The notes under the pieces are model-generated. The model saw nothing but the letters and a program-made list of their open reading frames with translations. It had not been told where the DNA came from and made no database searches. A stretch of 64,000 nt of DNA. Origin: Sphingobacterium puteale. GTDB lineage: Bacteria > Bacteroidota > Bacteroidia > Sphingobacteriales > Sphingobacteriaceae. The position numbers and the translations under genes are program-made. Every line of letters begins with the position of its first letter. Position 1 is the stretch's first letter. Location of the stretch: the NCBI RefSeq assembly GCF_003627955.1, contig NZ_RBWS01000010.1, positions 62,001 to 126,000 on the forward strand. Reading direction: 5' to 3'. Of the stretch, positions 62,961-64,000 are shown piece after piece.

Positions 62961-64000
62961 ATGAAAAATAATATAACTACTTTAATCTGTTGCTTACTTG
63001 CATTGCTCGCAAGTTGTAGCAAACAACAGACAGATTTCAGGGACTTATTGGGTGGTCATGAAATTGTGTATACCGGTCTAGTTGGTCAGGTGATCGAGAA
63101 GCCAGGAAATCTGCGGACAATATTGACCTGGAAAAAAAGTTCTGATCCAAGCATTGTCAAATATGTGATTTTTTATAATCAAAAAGATTCCGTAGTTGTT
63201 GACGTAACCGATAAAAAAGACAGTGTCTCGGCGACAATTACAAATTTGGAAGAAGCGGTATATACATTTACAATCTATTCTTATGATGCGAAAGGAAATA
63301 AATCGGTTCCGAAATTGTTAAATGCCAAAGTATATGGTCCCATTTATCAGGCGAGCCTGTTGAATCGACCTTATAATGGTGATGTTCCTTATGTGGCTTT
63401 TGATAATGGAAAGGTGGAACTTAATTTTAATAAGCCGGATACAGTAAATGTGACGACAAAAGTGAAATATACTACTACTGCGAATACAATCAAAGAGGTA
63501 GATCTTGCCCCAACAGATAGTATTTTGAATTTAAATGATTATAAACCAGGAACGGAGATTACGTATAGATCATTTTATAAACCTACAAGGAATGCAATAG
63601 ATATTTTTAGCGCCACAGCCGATGCCGTTTTTCCCCAGGTTTATTTTAATATTTTATGTGATAAATCATTGTTCAGAGAGCTTTCGCTACCCAATGATGT
63701 CGGCACATTGGCGGAAAGTCCCCTTCGTAATCTGTGGGACGGTAGCGTAGGTCCGCAAGGATATCCGAATATATATCATAGTCAAGGCAATGTCCCTTTA
63801 CCACATACCATTAGTTTCGATATGGGTAAGATATACAATAATCTCAGTATTTTAGAGGAGACAGGGCGAAATTGCTGCCATAATCCGGATCAATTTGAGG
63901 TCTGGGGAATAGCAGATATTAGTAACGCAGCAACTACTTTGCCCGCCAACGATGCAGGTTGGAAGGATGAAGCGATACGGAAAGGATGGACGCTGTTATT
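62961..64000 (+). CDS. DUF4998-type lipoprotein, partial (runs off right edge)
   Basis: An open frame from ATG 62961, with a good Shine-Dalgarno-like AAAGGAGA 7 nt upstream, continues to the end of the window without a stop (at least 346 residues). It begins MKNNITTLICCLLALLASC-SK (lipobox, Cys19) and contains a DUF4998-like region (GKVELNFNKPDTVNVTTKVKYTT and similar) followed by a discoidin-like domain (LRNLWDGSVGPQGYPNIYH, HTISFDMGKIYNNLSILEETG). It belongs to the same susCD operon and resembles its upstream neighbour in architecture. Its C-terminus is outside the window. Confidence 0.8.
   Translation, partial: MKNNITTLICCLLALLASCSKQQTDFRDLLGGHEIVYTGLVGQVIEKPGNLRTILTWKKSSDPSIVKYVIFYNQKDSVVVDVTDKKDSVSATITNLEEAVYTFTIYSYDAKGNKSVPKLLNAKVYGPIYQASLLNRPYNGDVPYVAFDNGKVELNFNKPDTVNVTTKVKYTTTANTIKEVDLAPTDSILNLNDYKPGTEITYRSFYKPTRNAIDIFSATADAVFPQVYFNILCDKSLFRELSLPNDVGTLAESPLRNLWDGSVGPQGYPNIYHSQGNVPLPHTISFDMGKIYNNLSILEETGRNCCHNPDQFEVWGIADISNAATTLPANDAGWKDEAIRKGWTLL

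Overview
The window looks like a chromosomal segment of a Bacteroidetes bacterium, most likely a Sphingobacterium or close Sphingobacteriaceae relative. The evidence is the SusC/SusD pairs, Oar-type TonB receptors, Bacteroidetes promoters (TTG, about 20 nt, TAnnTTTG), weak Shine-Dalgarno sites and moderate GC. I saw no rRNA, tRNA, prophage or insertion sequence.

Region by region. (1) 1-6.1 kb is a xylose operon: a divergent LacI-type regulator, a perfect palindromic operator, xylB, xylA and a sodium/sugar symporter. (2) 6.2-28.7 kb is mostly housekeeping: gamma-glutamyltransferase, a 2H phosphoesterase, an Nramp transporter fused to a UspA domain, a long PurF-like amidotransferase, a lipoprotein hydrolase, a dicarboxylate symporter, Lon, a TPR protein, ferritin, a TonB receptor with a metal-ligand-rich small protein, gpmI, nadC, plsY and an M48 protease. 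(3) 28.7-34.2 kb is an AT-rich stretch with a lipoprotein and an Oar-like receptor. (4) 34.6-35.8 kb is an Rpn-type nuclease with a 24-bp coding minisatellite. (5) 35.9-39.5 kb is a tightly overlapping 5-oxoprolinase operon (pxpBCA) with an Nramp-family transporter. (6) 39.6-50.1 kb is a polysaccharide utilisation locus (GH105, GH31, SusC, SusD, FAS1-like lipoprotein, PL6 lyase). Its two transcription units share the same upstream motif with identical spacing. (7) 50.1-55.1 kb is the most unusual part. (8) 56.2-64 kb is a second SusC/SusD operon with surface lipoproteins that runs off the right edge.

The unusual locus at about 50.5-55.1 kb has five parts: an XRE regulator with palindromic sites at its own promoter and again just before the RNA region; two copies of a structured candidate tracrRNA; two CRISPR-like arrays (at least 20 repeats of about 36 nt with about 30-nt spacers, repeating every 65-66 nt); an atypical ECF sigma factor with two sigma4-like regions; and, 15 nt later, a compact TnpB/Cas12f-like protein. 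That protein has lost the RuvC-I Asp and RuvC-II Glu, and ends before the zinc finger and RuvC-III. No cas1, cas2 or active nuclease is present. The best reading is an exapted, nuclease-dead Cas12f plus sigma-factor system for RNA-guided transcription, carrying an unusually large guide library. From memory, linked dCas12f and ECF sigma systems have recently been described in Bacteroidetes. The duplicated tracr element, the long multi-guide array, the tandem sigma4 and the XRE operator link are what I would look at here. By eye I found no convincing spacer target inside the window.
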